NCBI GenBank assembly: GCA_002999035.1
Contig: CP027241.1
Coordinates: 124,001 to 188,000, forward strand
Origin: Lachnospiraceae bacterium oral taxon 500
GTDB taxonomy: Bacteria; Bacillota; Clostridia; Lachnospirales; Vallitaleaceae
Direction: 5' to 3'
Length of the DNA stretch: 64,000 nucleotides
Shown here: positions 8,275 through 16,125 of the stretch, one piece after another
Layout of the letters: each line of letters starts with the position of its first letter
Position numbering within the stretch: position 1 is the stretch's first letter
Position numbers and translations under genes: made by a program
Notes under the pieces: model-generated
Database searches by the model: none
Told to the model about the DNA's origin: nothing
Seen by the model: only the letters and a program-made list of their open reading frames with translations

Positions 8275-8646
8275 ATGGTCCAAAGACGTGCGCGAATGTT
8301 AATGCGAATTAAAGTTTCAATGCATGTGGAGACAATTGTGTTGCTTTCCAAACTGAACTCAAAGAATCATATCAGTGTAGAACTTCCTATGGATGATATG
8401 GACTTAACAAGTGCTGAAAGTAAGGCAACATATAAACAAATTCAAAACTATGTTTTGGAAAAGTTTGGGTTTAAGGTGTCAACACTTTATATTGCACAGG
8501 TGAAGAGAAAATATGGTTTAGATGTTAGGGAACACTATAATATTTCAAAGAACGAGAATCAAAAAGTTCCACAGTGCTCAATTGAAAAGGAAGAAGCTAT
8601 TTTTGATGCTTTGAAATATTATAAGATGATCAAAGACGATTTTTAG
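8275..8646 (+). pseudogene. Detached C-terminal tail of an RlmD-type methyltransferase
   Basis: From residue 16 (MHVETIVLLSKL) on, this 123-residue ORF matches the end of clostridial RlmD proteins (..HVETVVLLS..) plus their usual C-terminal extension, here DLTSAESKATYKQIQNYVLE...VSTLYIAQVKRKYG. The methyltransferase body is absent, and the first 15 residues look like unrelated read-in sequence. The intact rlmD at 5681-7057 ends just where this tail begins, but its own ending is not followed by this extension. It is AT-rich and most likely the remnant of a second, imported copy. Independent expression of the module cannot be excluded. Confidence 0.7.
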
Positions 8647-8665
8647 TAAATATGGGAGGGTAGAT

Positions 8666-10069
8666 ATGAATTCTAAAGAAATAAAGAACCTCATTCAAAA
8701 TGGAGAAAAAATAGATGTCGAATTTAAAGAATCTAAGAATGCTCTGACCAAAGATGTCTTTGATACAGTATGTTCTTTTAATAATAGAAATGGAGGACAT
8801 ATTTTACTTGGTGTAAATGACAAAAGGGAGATTGTTGGTGTTAGTGAAGATAAAGTAGATAAAGTGATTAAGGAATTTACTACTGCTATCAACAATCCGC
8901 AAAAAATGTATCCGCCACTTTATTTGCTGCCGGAAACCTTTGAAATTGAGGGAAAACAAGTTATTTATATAAGAGTCCCTGAAGGTTATCAGGTGTGCAG
9001 ACACAATGGAAGAATTTGGGACAGGTCTTATGAAGGAGACATCAATATCACAGATCATTCAGAGCTTGTATATAAGCTATATGCAAGAAAACAAGGAAGC
9101 TATTTTGTTAATAAGGTATATCCGAATCTTGATATTGATTTTCTTGATGCTTCTGTTATTGATAAAGCTAAGAAAATGACTGTCTCCCGAAATAAAAATC
9201 ATGTTTGGGAGAATATGAGTAATGAGGAGCTTCTTAGAAGTGCAAATCTTATTCTGACAGATCCTGAAACAAAGCGTGAAGGCATTACATTGGCTGCCAT
9301 TCTTTTATTTGGAAAAGACAACTCTATTATGTCTGTTCTTCCGCAACACAAAACCGATGCAATATTCAGAGTTGAAAACAAGGATAGATATGACGATAGA
9401 GATGTTGTCATAACAAATCTGATTGATAGCTATGACAGACTTATAGAGTTTGGGCAGAAACATTTGAATGATTTATTTGTTTTAGATGGAATTGTAAATG
9501 TCAATGCAAGAGATAGGATTCTTAGAGAGATAGTTTCCAATACACTGGCTCATAGAGATTATTCAAGTGGATTTCCTGCAAAAATGATTATTGATGATGA
9601 AAAGATTACGGTTGAAAATAGTAATTTGGCTCATGGGATGGGAGCTTTAGATTTACAAAAGTTTGAACCGTTTCCTAAGAATCCTGCTATATCTAAAGTA
9701 TTCAGAGAAATAGGTCTTGCGGATGAACTTGGCTCTGGAATGCGAAATACCTACAAGTACACACAGCTTTATTCAGGACAAAACCCGTTATTTGAAGAAG
9801 GAGATATATTCAGAACGATTATTCCTTTGAAGAAAATAGCCACGCAAAAAGTTGGTGGAGAGAATGTCCCTCGAAATGTCCCTCGAATGTCTCCCGAAGA
9901 ATTGAAGAGTAAAATTGTTGAGATGATAAAAAAGGACAGTAAGGTTAGCCGTAAATTTATGGCTATGATATTAGGAGTTAGTGAAAAAACCATTACAAGA
10001 TATATAAAAGAAATTCCTAATATTCAGTATGTTGGGAAAGGAAAAAATGGTCATTGGAAAGCGGATTAA
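8666..10069 (+). CDS. AlbA_2 domain / GHKL-ATPase putative DNA-binding protein
   Basis: A 467-residue protein of the common 'putative DNA-binding, RecG-like' class. It has an AlbA_2 (Schlafen-type) domain near residues 15-125 with VEFKESKNALTKDVFDTVCS and GGHILLGVND. A HATPase_c_4 region lies around 285-375 (SNTLAHRDYSSG, GSGMRNTYKY). A C-terminal winged helix-turn-helix (about 410-460) contains SRKFMAMILGVSEKTITRYI. Such proteins act as regulators or in phage defence; substrate unknown. The ribosome site GGGAGGG precedes the ATG. It sits in the AT-rich patch with a reverse transcriptase stub just after it. Confidence 0.8.
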   Translation: MNSKEIKNLIQNGEKIDVEFKESKNALTKDVFDTVCSFNNRNGGHILLGVNDKREIVGVSEDKVDKVIKEFTTAINNPQKMYPPLYLLPETFEIEGKQVIYIRVPEGYQVCRHNGRIWDRSYEGDINITDHSELVYKLYARKQGSYFVNKVYPNLDIDFLDASVIDKAKKMTVSRNKNHVWENMSNEELLRSANLILTDPETKREGITLAAILLFGKDNSIMSVLPQHKTDAIFRVENKDRYDDRDVVITNLIDSYDRLIEFGQKHLNDLFVLDGIVNVNARDRILREIVSNTLAHRDYSSGFPAKMIIDDEKITVENSNLAHGMGALDLQKFEPFPKNPAISKVFREIGLADELGSGMRNTYKYTQLYSGQNPLFEEGDIFRTIIPLKKIATQKVGGENVPRNVPRMSPEELKSKIVEMIKKDSKVSRKFMAMILGVSEKTITRYIKEIPNIQYVGKGKNGHWKAD

Positions 10070-10102
10070 AGTTGATGAGCGGAGAATTGGAGGTATGAAA
10101 AA

Positions 10103-10489
10103 TTGAAAACTTATTATGATTTTATGTCAGAAATAAAGGCTGATGAATTATATGATAGGCTTGTTTCTTATGGAATGTTTTCAGAGAAGTTACCTCCTAT
10201 ATTCACAGGTGATTTGTTTTTAAACTATCGTAAAAATATTCGTAAGCAAACATTTTCAGATAAATGGAGAGGATACATTAACTATGAAAGCATGAGAAAT
10301 ACCAATATTCCAAGAAATATTGGTATCCCTACTCCAATGGGACATGAACTGTTATGCAAAACATTGATGGAGCATTGGAATGAATTAACGGAATATTTTA
10401 GGGAAAAAACAAAAGGACAACCAAGAATAATTAGCCGTATTCATATTAGAAAAATGCAGGAGACAGTATGTTTGATGTCAAAAGTTTGA
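10103..10489 (+). pseudogene. N-terminal stub of a reverse-transcriptase-like protein
   Basis: A TTG start at 10103 with GGAGG at 10089-10093 gives 128 residues. The block NYESMRNTNIPRNIGIPTPM, then SRIHIRKMQ, resembles the N-terminus of RNA-directed DNA polymerases found in bacterial defence loci (DRT-like). In those proteins the polymerase palm with its YxDD motif follows. Here the frame stops at once, so no catalytic domain is present and the gene is truncated. The assignment rests on remembered sequence pattern, so the exact class is uncertain. Confidence 0.55.
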
Positions 10490-10514
10490 TCACCAATTTC
10501 CCTATAAAGAAAAA

Positions 10515-10542
10515 TTGAAATTACCGGGCCAACTGGTATAAA
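10515..10542 (+). promoter_or_regulatory. Promoter of the DUF4300 lipoprotein gene
   Basis: TTGAAA (10515-10520) and TATAAA (10537-10542) with a 16-base spacer, 35 bases before the ATG. It also lies where the AT-rich accessory patch gives way to backbone-like sequence. Confidence 0.6.
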
Positions 10543-10577
10543 ACTTTTTATTTCGAAAACCAAGCAAGGAGAAAAAA

Positions 10578-11423
10578 ATGAAAACATATAATAAAATAAT
10601 CGGATTATTTATTTGTGCCGCATTAATCTTTGGCGTGACAGCATGTAATAATTCACAGAAAAGTTCAAAAGTAAGTCAGGAGGCACCAAGCTACTCCAAT
10701 TTAGAAAGCAAAAACAGTGTTGAGGAAGTTAAAACTTTGTTGTCAGCTTATTTGGATAAAGACAGCGTAGACAACTTTATCCGGCAAGTAAACGAATATA
10801 ATGAAATTGCCGGTGCGGCGGGCTTGCAAGGTGATTTCACAGAATTGGTAGCGCCGCAATACGATATCGACAAAATCAGTACCCTGTGGCGTGAAAAGAA
10901 GGGAGATTTCATTGGAACAAATTGCAGAATCAATAGCTATATATTGTTGAAAAAGAACATTAAAATCCCCCAACTTGACATAGATGATACTCTTTTATTC
11001 TTGGATAATGACGCTATTGACAAAGGCAAATTATTTGATACCGGCGAAAAGAAACTGTTTCAAACTTTATTCTCACGAGTAAAGACCGAAGCAACACAGG
11101 ATATCAAAATACATGCCGAGAATATGGAAAAATACTTTGAAAATATTCAGTTTAATGAAAATGCAAGAATGCTCTCGGTCATAATCCACGATAATCTTGA
11201 CGGCGATTATCTCTTTGTCGGTCATGTCGGCGTTTTGGTTCCCAATAAAGACGGCTTTTTGTTTGTCGAAAAACTTAGCTTTGAAGAACCTTATCAGGCA
11301 ATAAAGTTTGCAGCCAAAGAAGAGTGTTATAAGTATTTACAGGACAAATATGCGGACTACACCGGCGAGGGTTTGGCAAAGCCCTTTATTATGGATAATA
11401 ATAAAAAGGTTGACGTTAAATAA
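10578..11423 (+). CDS. DUF4300 family lipoprotein
   Basis: A 281-residue exported lipoprotein: charged start, hydrophobic core and lipobox VTAC with the lipidated cysteine at residue 23. The body reads SYSNLESKNSVEEVKTLL...DFIGTNCRINSY, the pattern of DUF4300 proteins, which are uncharacterised surface lipoproteins of Bacillota. The start follows AAGGAG. The protein would sit on the outer face of the cytoplasmic membrane. No operon partner is visible. Confidence 0.8.
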   Translation: MKTYNKIIGLFICAALIFGVTACNNSQKSSKVSQEAPSYSNLESKNSVEEVKTLLSAYLDKDSVDNFIRQVNEYNEIAGAAGLQGDFTELVAPQYDIDKISTLWREKKGDFIGTNCRINSYILLKKNIKIPQLDIDDTLLFLDNDAIDKGKLFDTGEKKLFQTLFSRVKTEATQDIKIHAENMEKYFENIQFNENARMLSVIIHDNLDGDYLFVGHVGVLVPNKDGFLFVEKLSFEEPYQAIKFAAKEECYKYLQDKYADYTGEGLAKPFIMDNNKKVDVK

Positions 11424-11521
11424 TATCCCTCTTTCTCACATGGAAACAAGTTCCAACTTTCCCATATAGCTATGCCTGCAATTTTCTATACGGAAAAATT
11501 ATACTTTTAGGAGGCAATAAC

Positions 11522-12166
11522 ATGAAGGTAATTGATTTAACCCATATCATTAAGGAAAATATGCCGGTTTACCCGGGAACGGACACGCCCAAGTTTCTTC
11601 CGGCCAGCAGCTATGAAAAAGACGGTTTCAAGGAAACACTGCTGCAAATGTATACCCATACCGGAACACATATGGATCCGCCGGCACATCTTTTTGCCGG
11701 CAGAACCACCTTGGATCAGTTTCCGATTGAGCAGTTTATCGGGAAGGCACTGGTTATAGACTGCCGTGATTTAAAAGAAGGCGACAGCATCACCATCGAT
11801 TATATCCAGCGCTATGGAGAAAAGGCCCATCAGGCTGACTTTCTTCTGTTTAATCTGGGCTGGGATAAGCGCTGGGGAAGTGATGAATATTTTGGCGATT
11901 ATCCCTGCCTCGATGAAGAAGTTCTGGATTTTGTGATGCAAGGAAACTATAAGGGAATCGGCTTTGATGTCATCGGACTGGACCCGATTGCCGACGAAAA
12001 TCTGCCTCGCCACAAAAAACTATTTAAAGATTGTGATATCATAAATATCGAAAATCTGAAAGACCTTGACCTGTGCGGAAACGATTTATTCTGGTTCAGT
12101 TGCTTTCCGCTAAGGCTTGATAACTGCGACGGGTCACCAATCAGGGCCGTTGCCTGGTTTGAGTAA
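11522..12166 (+). CDS. Cyclase family metal-dependent hydrolase (kynurenine formamidase-like)
   Basis: A 214-residue member of the cyclase/KynB family. The metal-binding signature HTGTHMDPPAH is at residues 46-56, and the N-terminus MKVIDLTHIIKENMPVYPG is typical. Relatives hydrolyse N-formylkynurenine, isatin or related amides and lactones. No tryptophan-catabolism genes are near, so the substrate is open. A strong AGGAGG precedes the ATG, and a hairpin terminator follows at 12222-12257. Confidence 0.85.
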   Translation: MKVIDLTHIIKENMPVYPGTDTPKFLPASSYEKDGFKETLLQMYTHTGTHMDPPAHLFAGRTTLDQFPIEQFIGKALVIDCRDLKEGDSITIDYIQRYGEKAHQADFLLFNLGWDKRWGSDEYFGDYPCLDEEVLDFVMQGNYKGIGFDVIGLDPIADENLPRHKKLFKDCDIINIENLKDLDLCGNDLFWFSCFPLRLDNCDGSPIRAVAWFE

Positions 12167-12221
12167 ATGACGGGCGGCGATAGACCCACGGCGGCTGTTC
12201 GCTCCGATTTTTGACCAAAGC

Positions 12222-12257
12222 AAAAGGAGACAACCTTGACGGAATGTCTCCTTTTCT
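12222..12257. terminator. Bidirectional terminator
   Basis: GGAGACA (12226-12232) pairs with TGTCTCC (12245-12251). AAAA lies before and TTTT after the stem, so it can end transcription from the cyclase gene on the plus strand and from tRNA-Thr on the minus strand. Confidence 0.8.
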
Positions 12258-12263
12258 TCTTTA

Positions 12264-12336
12264 AGCTAGCGACGGGAATCGAACCCGTGACCTCAACACT
12301 ACCAATGTTGCGCGCTACCGACTGTGCCACGCCAGC
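12264..12336 (-). tRNA. trnT: tRNA-Thr (anticodon GGT)
   Basis: Read on the minus strand, the acceptor GCTGGCG pairs with CGCTAGC, with one G-T pair. The anticodon arm is CAACA-TTGGTAG-TGTTG with anticodon GGT, and the T arm is ACGGG-TTCGATT-CCCGT. The terminal CCA is not encoded. It has its own promoter at 12373-12401. Confidence 0.95.
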
Positions 12337-12372
12337 TGACTGCGACCGGCCTTTCGGCTGACCACTTTTTTT

Positions 12373-12401
12373 ATTATACTAAAAAGTCTTAGGTTTGGCA
12401 A
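12373..12401 (-). promoter_or_regulatory. Promoter of tRNA-Thr
   Basis: On the minus strand TTGCCA (12401-12396) and TATAAT (12378-12373) are 17 bases apart, about 37 bases before the mature tRNA 5' end. Confidence 0.75.
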
Positions 12402-12607
12402 GTGTTTTTTTTATTTTTTTGAAATTTTCGCCTTAACATTTTCACTTTGCCTTCACAAAAATACATTTACAAGCTGTTTCCATCGGACTAAAATATAACT
12501 TATGCTTTTCCTCTGCAAAATTGTTTTTATTTTTGTCACAAATCCTGACCTTTTTTTTGTTATAAGGGTACAGTCGACTGATAGAGAAAAAAAAGAAAGG
12601 AGTTCGT

Positions 12608-13150
12608 ATGATACCCAAAGACATTGGACATCGCTTTAAATACGGCAGTGAGCCGGAACTGGGAGAAGTCATTGAGCTCTTTGCCGATAAATTGCTCCGT
12701 TATGCCAATACAATCCTTTGTGATTATCAGGATGCTGAAAATGTAGTTCAAGACACTTTTCTATCCGCCTTTGAAAATCGTGCCTCTTTTGACGGAAGCA
12801 ATCTTTCTGCATGGCTTTATAAAATAACCTATCACAAAAGTATCAATCAGCTCAGAAAAAGAAAGTTGCTTTGGTTTCGTGAAATCAGCTTAAACGAAAC
12901 CATTACCACAAAAGGGATTGCAGCAAACGAAACAGAGTATGATGAATTCAGTTCCCAAACATTTAAAGCTTTAAAAAAATTAACCCCCAAAGAAAGAGCC
13001 TTACTTCATGCAAGAATTATAGAAAATCAAAGTTATCAGGAACTTTCCTATACCACCGGTGATTCAGAAAGTGCTCTACGCAAGCGCTATGAAAGAGCCA
13101 AAAACAAAATGATTACCTACTTAAATCAAGAATTTCCACGAAAGGAGTAA
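12608..13150 (+). CDS. ECF-type RNA polymerase sigma factor
   Basis: A 180-residue sigma-70 family member of the extracytoplasmic-function type. The region 2 motif YQDAENVVQDTFLSAFEN lies near 40-57, with LSAWLYKITYHKSINQLRKRK after it. Region 4 is at about 120-170 with LTPKERALLHARIIENQSYQEL. The start follows AAAGGAG. Four bases after its stop begins a gene with the layout of its anti-sigma factor. The 12402-12607 leader has a T-rich stretch but no promoter I can assign with confidence. Confidence 0.88.
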   Translation: MIPKDIGHRFKYGSEPELGEVIELFADKLLRYANTILCDYQDAENVVQDTFLSAFENRASFDGSNLSAWLYKITYHKSINQLRKRKLLWFREISLNETITTKGIAANETEYDEFSSQTFKALKKLTPKERALLHARIIENQSYQELSYTTGDSESALRKRYERAKNKMITYLNQEFPRKE

Positions 13151-13154
13151 AATC

Positions 13155-13430
13155 ATGAATTATCTTGACCATGATGAAAAAAATATCAAAGACAGATTAA
13201 ACCGCTTACCTGTTCATTCGGACTATTTTAAAGAAAAATTGAAAGAGAAACTTACCGGCGAGCCAAAACAAATAAATGAATATCGCTATAAACGCAAAAA
13301 AACCTTCGTCGCTTTATTCGCTCTGTTTTTCGTTCTTGGCAGTACCGCTATCGCCGCCAAATTGGGTACCTTTGCTTGGCTAATGGAAACGATTCATCCA
13401 AACCCGGTGAAATCCCGCTGCAATCCTTAA
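13155..13430 (+). CDS. Anti-sigma factor, N-terminal part (reading frame 1)
   Basis: This 91-residue frame starts after AAAGGAG, 4 bases after the sigma gene. It holds a cytoplasmic helix region (about 1-48), suited to binding the sigma factor, and one membrane helix (about 49-67, TFVALFALFFVLGSTAIAA). It stops soon after. The missing outer domain continues in the overlapping -1 frame (13376-14200). Joining the frames at AAACCCG (13400-13406) gives a natural anti-sigma layout. See the frameshift finding. Confidence 0.75.
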   Translation: MNYLDHDEKNIKDRLNRLPVHSDYFKEKLKEKLTGEPKQINEYRYKRKKTFVALFALFFVLGSTAIAAKLGTFAWLMETIHPNPVKSRCNP

Positions 13431-14200
13431 AACTGTCAGAAAATGAGCCGATTTTGACAAGCCCCCAACACATCCTTTCCAGTACATGGAACGAAGAAGA
13501 ACCTCTTAAACTATGGGCACTCCCTTTCGGAAATCCGATAAAATTAAATGATGAGCGAGAAGATATTAAACTTTGCAATATCGGTATCATTGACGGCAAA
13601 CTGCATTTACAAACCGTATCCCCTTTCAACGAAGAATTCGGTAGTAAATACCATTCTTTCGATATGGTAGATCAACAGGGCAATAAAATAGAAGATGATT
13701 ACTCCTTTTCTTTTATCAGGGATGCAAGCGGAAACATTGTGAACCTAAGCCAAGCCAATGCCCTCAATACCGGCGTTTATCGACATAAAGAATATGTATT
13801 TTCCGTTGATACCGACAAACTTTCTTCTTATAAAATCCTCTATTCTTTTGATGTTATCAGCGGTATCGAAGGAAACTGGTGGATTTCCGCCAATTTGAGT
13901 GACAGCACAAAACAAATGAGAAGCTTAATTTGTAGTGATGAAATTGAAGGACATATTTTTAAAAATCTTTTGATTAGCCCTCTGGGAATAGAAGCACATG
14001 GCAGCTGCCCAAAAGAGAACTGCATAGCAGATGAAATGAAACTTTCCCTTGAAACTTCTTCCGGATATATTTCCACCCTTTTCGGCGGCGGAAGTTGGGA
14101 AAACCAAGAATTTCACGCCCACTGGAATGTAGAAAAACCAATCAATGTGGATGAGATTATCGCCATTCATATCAATGAGCATCGCATCCCGCTTCGCTAA
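13376..14200 (+). pseudogene. Anti-sigma factor, extracytoplasmic part in the -1 frame
   Basis: The frame is open for 274 codons from a TTG at 13376, but no ribosome site supports a start there. The sequence reads on naturally from the membrane-anchored N-terminal part as ..HPNPGEIPLQSLKLSENEP. The remainder looks like an exported sensor domain related to those of DUF4179-type anti-sigma factors (GNWWISANLS...NLLISPLGIEAHG). The gene is either inactivated by an indel in the AAACCC run or expressed by -1 frameshifting. The product would keep the ECF sigma factor inactive until a surface signal arrives. Confidence 0.7.
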
Positions 14201-14220
14201 CATATTCAATCCTCTATCAT

Positions 14221-14271
14221 AAGAACCTATTCCCCCAGCTTTTATCATAAAAGTTGGGGGAATAGGTTCTT
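14221..14271. repeat. Long near-perfect hairpin between convergent genes
   Basis: AAGAACCTATTCCCCCA (14221-14237) pairs perfectly with its complement ending at 14271. The inner arms continue to a three-base loop, giving a 24-bp stem with one G-T pair. There is no T-run on either side. It may serve as a two-way terminator for the anti-sigma and deaminase genes. Confidence 0.7.
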
Positions 14272-14293
14272 ATGAACAAAACCCAGCCCGGTC

Positions 14294-14773
14294 TTATACT
14301 TCAAGCGTCAAGACCTTGCCGGTCCTTGGCAGCGCATGATAGCAAACCCCGACCATATCCATCATCTTTTTGGCCGCAATCACCGAATCGGTATCGGCGT
14401 ACTTATCATCCTGATAAAACACTTCCTTGATTCCGGCCTGAATGATAGCTTTGGTACATTCGTTGCAGGGAAATAAAGTCGTGTACAGCTTGGCTCCGTT
14501 TAGACTAATCCCGGAATGATTGAGGATAGCATTTAACTCCGCGTGGCAAACATAATAATACTTGGTATGCAGCGCATCGCCTTCGTACTCCCACGGCATG
14601 TCGTCATCCTTAACTCCCGTCGGCATACCGTTATAACCCACGGAAAGAATCTTATTGTCGGGGCTGACGATACAGGTTCCGACCTGCGTCCGGTTATCCT
14701 TGCTGCGCATGGAGGATAAAATAGCAATCCCCATAAAATATTCATCCCAAGAAATATAATCCTGTCGTTTCAA
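14294..14773 (-). CDS. dCMP deaminase (ComEB-like)
   Basis: A 159-residue cytidine/deoxycytidylate deaminase. The zinc and catalytic motif HAE is at residues 77-79, with PCNEC at 102-106. It converts dCMP to dUMP, feeding dTMP synthesis. Length and spacing match bacterial dCMP deaminases. AAGGAGC precedes the ATG. It is probably expressed alone, as the next upstream gene is 70 bases away. Confidence 0.92.
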   Translation of the reverse strand: MKRQDYISWDEYFMGIAILSSMRSKDNRTQVGTCIVSPDNKILSVGYNGMPTGVKDDDMPWEYEGDALHTKYYYVCHAELNAILNHSGISLNGAKLYTTLFPCNECTKAIIQAGIKEVFYQDDKYADTDSVIAAKKMMDMVGVCYHALPRTGKVLTLEV

Positions 14774-14844
14774 GATAGCTCCTTCTTTCCTAAACTCCCG
14801 GCCTTGGCCACTGGCTCACCCTTGCACCAAATCCTCCACAAACA

Positions 14845-15624
14845 TTAACGTTTTAAGGTAACAACATTGGTGCCGTTATAATTAACTTCATACTCCGCAA
14901 TCTGAATGGTGGCCGTTCCTGATGGAGTTTCATCAAAAATAGGCGTGGCCGGAATTTCATAAATAATAAAGTCAGCTGAGTGAATGTTTTGCTTGGTTCG
15001 GGGGAGACTAACTGCCGACGCCTCATCCGGCGTAAAATAATAAAACTTGCCGCTGCTGTCCCGCCGGTAATTTCCGGTTAAAGTATTTTCACCGGTAAAA
15101 CGCAAACCGGTTTCATTTTTTTCGACCAAAGTCATCCCGTAAAAACGACTGCCAACCTTAGCCTTAGCCGGATTAAACGGATTTTCCAAATAAACCGGCG
15201 GCTCCTTGGCATCTATCTTTTGAATAATCGTATCTTTTTCCTGCACTAAAATGGTAATTTCCGTTTCTGCTACATGCCAGCCGGCCACCCAGCCCGTTTT
15301 TTCCGGCTGATATTCGATTTGATACCAAGTCCGGCGCATCGAATCCAGTGCCGTATCCAGCACTGTAAACTTGGCCTCTTTCGGCACCCGAAATAAAAAA
15401 TTACCGTCCTCATCCGGTTCCGTCCGAACATTCAGTCCTTCTGACAGCACGCTGATATAAGACACGCTGACGACCCGATCCTCAAACTTCGGCGCTTCCG
15501 GAACTACTGTTTCTACCTGTTCCTGCTTTAAACTGTCTTTAATCTGTTCCTTTGCATTATCCAGCGCGCCGCAGGCACTGAATAAAATCAGGCAGCAGAC
15601 TGCCACAAACAATCGCTTCTTCAA
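14845..15624 (-). CDS. SH3-domain lipoprotein
   Basis: I place the start at the TTG at 15622-15624 because GAGGAGG lies just before it and the signal peptide then begins properly (MKKRLFVAVCCLILFSAC, lipidated cysteine at 18). The 259-residue product has a bacterial SH3 domain at about 55-125 (GLNVRTEPDEDGNFLFRVP...GWVAGWHV). A beta-rich C-terminal half follows that I do not recognise. Such SH3 domains usually bind peptidoglycan. An upstream ATG at 15657 would bury the signal peptide. Confidence 0.78.
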   Translation of the reverse strand: MKKRLFVAVCCLILFSACGALDNAKEQIKDSLKQEQVETVVPEAPKFEDRVVSVSYISVLSEGLNVRTEPDEDGNFLFRVPKEAKFTVLDTALDSMRRTWYQIEYQPEKTGWVAGWHVAETEITILVQEKDTIIQKIDAKEPPVYLENPFNPAKAKVGSRFYGMTLVEKNETGLRFTGENTLTGNYRRDSSGKFYYFTPDEASAVSLPRTKQNIHSADFIIYEIPATPIFDETPSGTATIQIAEYEVNYNGTNVVTLKR

Positions 15625-15664
15625 ATTGTCCTCCTCATTCTGACGCTGCAACTGCAAGCCTTGC

Positions 15665-16057
15665 TCAACTGTTTCGTCTGGATTGCCAAATATTTTGCAC
15701 GGATTTCTTTTTAATAAAACTTTTAATGATATGCTCGCTATGCCTGGACATCTCGGTAAACTGAGCCGCTATTTCATAAAGCCCCGGCTCGGTATTCCGG
15801 CTCCGCAAAATCTTGACCTTGGTATCAATAATATGCCCTTCTACCCTCATTCTAAAGTTCATGCCCAAGCCGATCATTAATTCCTGACGGCTCCAAAACT
15901 TAATGCCGCCCTCGGAAATATCTTCAAACCGAACCGGAATTGGAAACTCTATCTCAATCCCTTTTACCTGCCGATCCATTGAAACAATAATGCCGATCAC
16001 GTCATCATTCATTTCCACAGTCACTCTTTCCTGACCTCTGATTCGATCCCCTATCAT
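15665..16057 (-). CDS. PilZ domain protein (c-di-GMP receptor)
   Basis: A 130-residue protein with the PilZ signature PVRFEDISEGGIKFWS (DxSxxGG at residues 46-51, preceded by R43), followed by the usual beta strands with GMNFRMRVEGH. PilZ domains bind cyclic di-GMP and alter motility, secretion or exopolysaccharide. The N-terminal YcgR-like region is short. It ends 40 bases before the SH3 lipoprotein, so the two may be co-transcribed. Confidence 0.82.
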   Translation of the reverse strand: MIGDRIRGQERVTVEMNDDVIGIIVSMDRQVKGIEIEFPIPVRFEDISEGGIKFWSRQELMIGLGMNFRMRVEGHIIDTKVKILRSRNTEPGLYEIAAQFTEMSRHSEHIIKSFIKKKSVQNIWQSRRNS

Positions 16058-16125
16058 CCTGCTCTCCTTATATTATCACACCATAATCGCAGCAAAAACA
16101 ACACCTACTTTGCTTTGGCACCCTA

